Source: Neisseria iguanae (lineage in GTDB: Bacteria; Pseudomonadota; Gammaproteobacteria; Burkholderiales; Neisseriaceae). Taken from it: a stretch of DNA of 33,979 nt. Made by a program: the position numbers and the translations under genes. Positions 33,314 through 33,979 of this stretch are shown here, one piece after another. A model generated the notes under the pieces. It was not told the origin of the DNA and made no database searches. It worked only from the letters and a program-made list of their open reading frames with translations. Each line of letters begins with the position of its first letter. Positions within the stretch are counted from its first letter, which is position 1. Location of the stretch: the NCBI RefSeq assembly GCF_003013245.1, contig NZ_PXYY01000016.1, positions 1 through 33,979 of the forward strand. The letters are read 5' to 3'.

Positions 33314-33979
33314 CATGGAACATTTGCATACAGGGCAATCGCATGAATTTCCCCTCCCTGGCAGAAAGACCCAAACTCATCATCTCCGGCCGCCATTAAC
33401 CGTCTTGAACTGATCCTCCGTTTGACCGATTTGCCCCGGTTGATCAGGTTCAGTGCCAACTGCTTCAATCTGTGCATATTTTTTGCCGCATATTGCTCCT
33501 GCAGACACATCCGGTCACCGGCAAACCACATGTCCAAACACCAATGCAGCGGATTTTCCACCGCCCAATGCGAACGGACCGATTGCCGTATCCGTACAGC
33601 CGCAGGCTCTGGGCTGCCGATATAAAGCCTAGTCTGCTTCGTTACCTTATCGTCAATATGGCGTTCCGATTCAACGGCAAATGAACGCAACTGCGCCCGG
33701 CATTCCGGGGCTGCAAGACAAGCCGGACCGTTGAAAGCGTAACAGCGGCGGATTTCAACGCGTCCGTGATTCTTTCTACTGTTTGGGCATAACTGTGCAT
33801 AATGGTTTCAGGACGGTTTTCGAATGCGTCGGAATAATCACGGATGCTGTCAGCCAACCGCTTTTGATTGTCTTTGACTGCCGGTACGCAATCGGCTTTT
33901 TTCCGATGATTTTGGTTGCAATATCCGTAACGATACTGCCGCCGGGCATCGGTTTTTCCGGCAGTTCGGGAATAGCTGT
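33313..33979 (-). pseudogene. ISAs1-family transposase remnant, cut by the window edge
   Basis: The minus strand from 33690 reads RSFAVESERHIDDKVTKQTR, then LYIGSPEPAAVRIRQSVRSH, WAVENPLHWCLDMWFAGDRM and NMHRLKQLALNLINR. SHWxxENxLHWxLD is the hallmark containing the third catalytic residue in ISAs1 (H-repeat) transposases. Upstream pieces in other frames include PELPEKPMPGGSIVTDIATK and QKRLADSIRDYSDAFENRPE, where the family has GxIVTxDAM. Frameshifts and lost catalytic-region residues make it inactive. It lies a few bases after the dnaN terminator. Confidence 0.75.

Noticed and set aside
1-33979. CRISPR arrays or a complete defence island
   Set aside because: No regularly spaced repeats and no intact defence genes were seen. 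The only hint is the broken HrgA-like gene.

Overview
The window is chromosomal DNA from a commensal-type Neisseria or close relative. Two things support this. The 12-mer AGGCCGTCTGAA (the AG-DUS dialect of the neisserial DNA uptake sequence) occurs many times, often as inverted pairs that look like terminators. The housekeeping proteins (MsbA, DnaA, RnpA, YidD, GlyQ/GlyS) also resemble neisserial ones as I remember them. A dRS3-type repeat lies between dnaA and dnaN. The species cannot be fixed from sequence alone.

Layout. 1-1480: decayed insertion sequences (IS256 family on +, ISXO2-like IS1595 family on -) around an unrecognised low-GC ORF. 1568-7971: glyS, an IS1016-like element with an exact 8-bp target duplication, msbA and glyQ, with the genes on the minus strand. 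8401-8940: an OmpA-domain protein. 9173-9912: a decayed IS5-family transposase. 10168-10465: tRNA-Val, tRNA-Asp, tRNA-Val. 10536-12520: a Kef-type cation/proton antiporter split by a one-base frameshift.

12753-23341 is a minus-strand fatty-acid/phospholipid region, read in transcription order as yceD (DUF177), rpmF, a phosphoribosyltransferase, plsX, fabH, two cold-shock-domain-like ORFs, fabD, three glycosyltransferase-like genes and fabG. Foreign-looking genes have thus been inserted into a normally compact yceD-rpmF-plsX-fabH-fabD-fabG cluster. On the plus strand, a Maf/YceF pyrophosphatase and an RsmI-like methyltransferase follow. 24857-27200 is a decayed accessory patch with a second IS1016-like remnant and a broken HrgA-like gene. 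27301-29862 is the conserved rpmH-rnpA-yidD-yidC cluster (minus strand). Divergent from it are dnaA and dnaN (plus strand), with two DnaA boxes upstream of dnaA. The right edge is a decayed ISAs1-family transposase.

I see no convincing new multi-gene system. The most informative observations are three gene-breaking lesions that can be read directly. A 23-bp tandem duplication rewrites the last 35 residues of a glycosyltransferase-like protein. One base is lost in the Kef antiporter. A one-base loss in an A-tract plus an in-frame TGA damage the DUF1294 end of a cold-shock/membrane protein.
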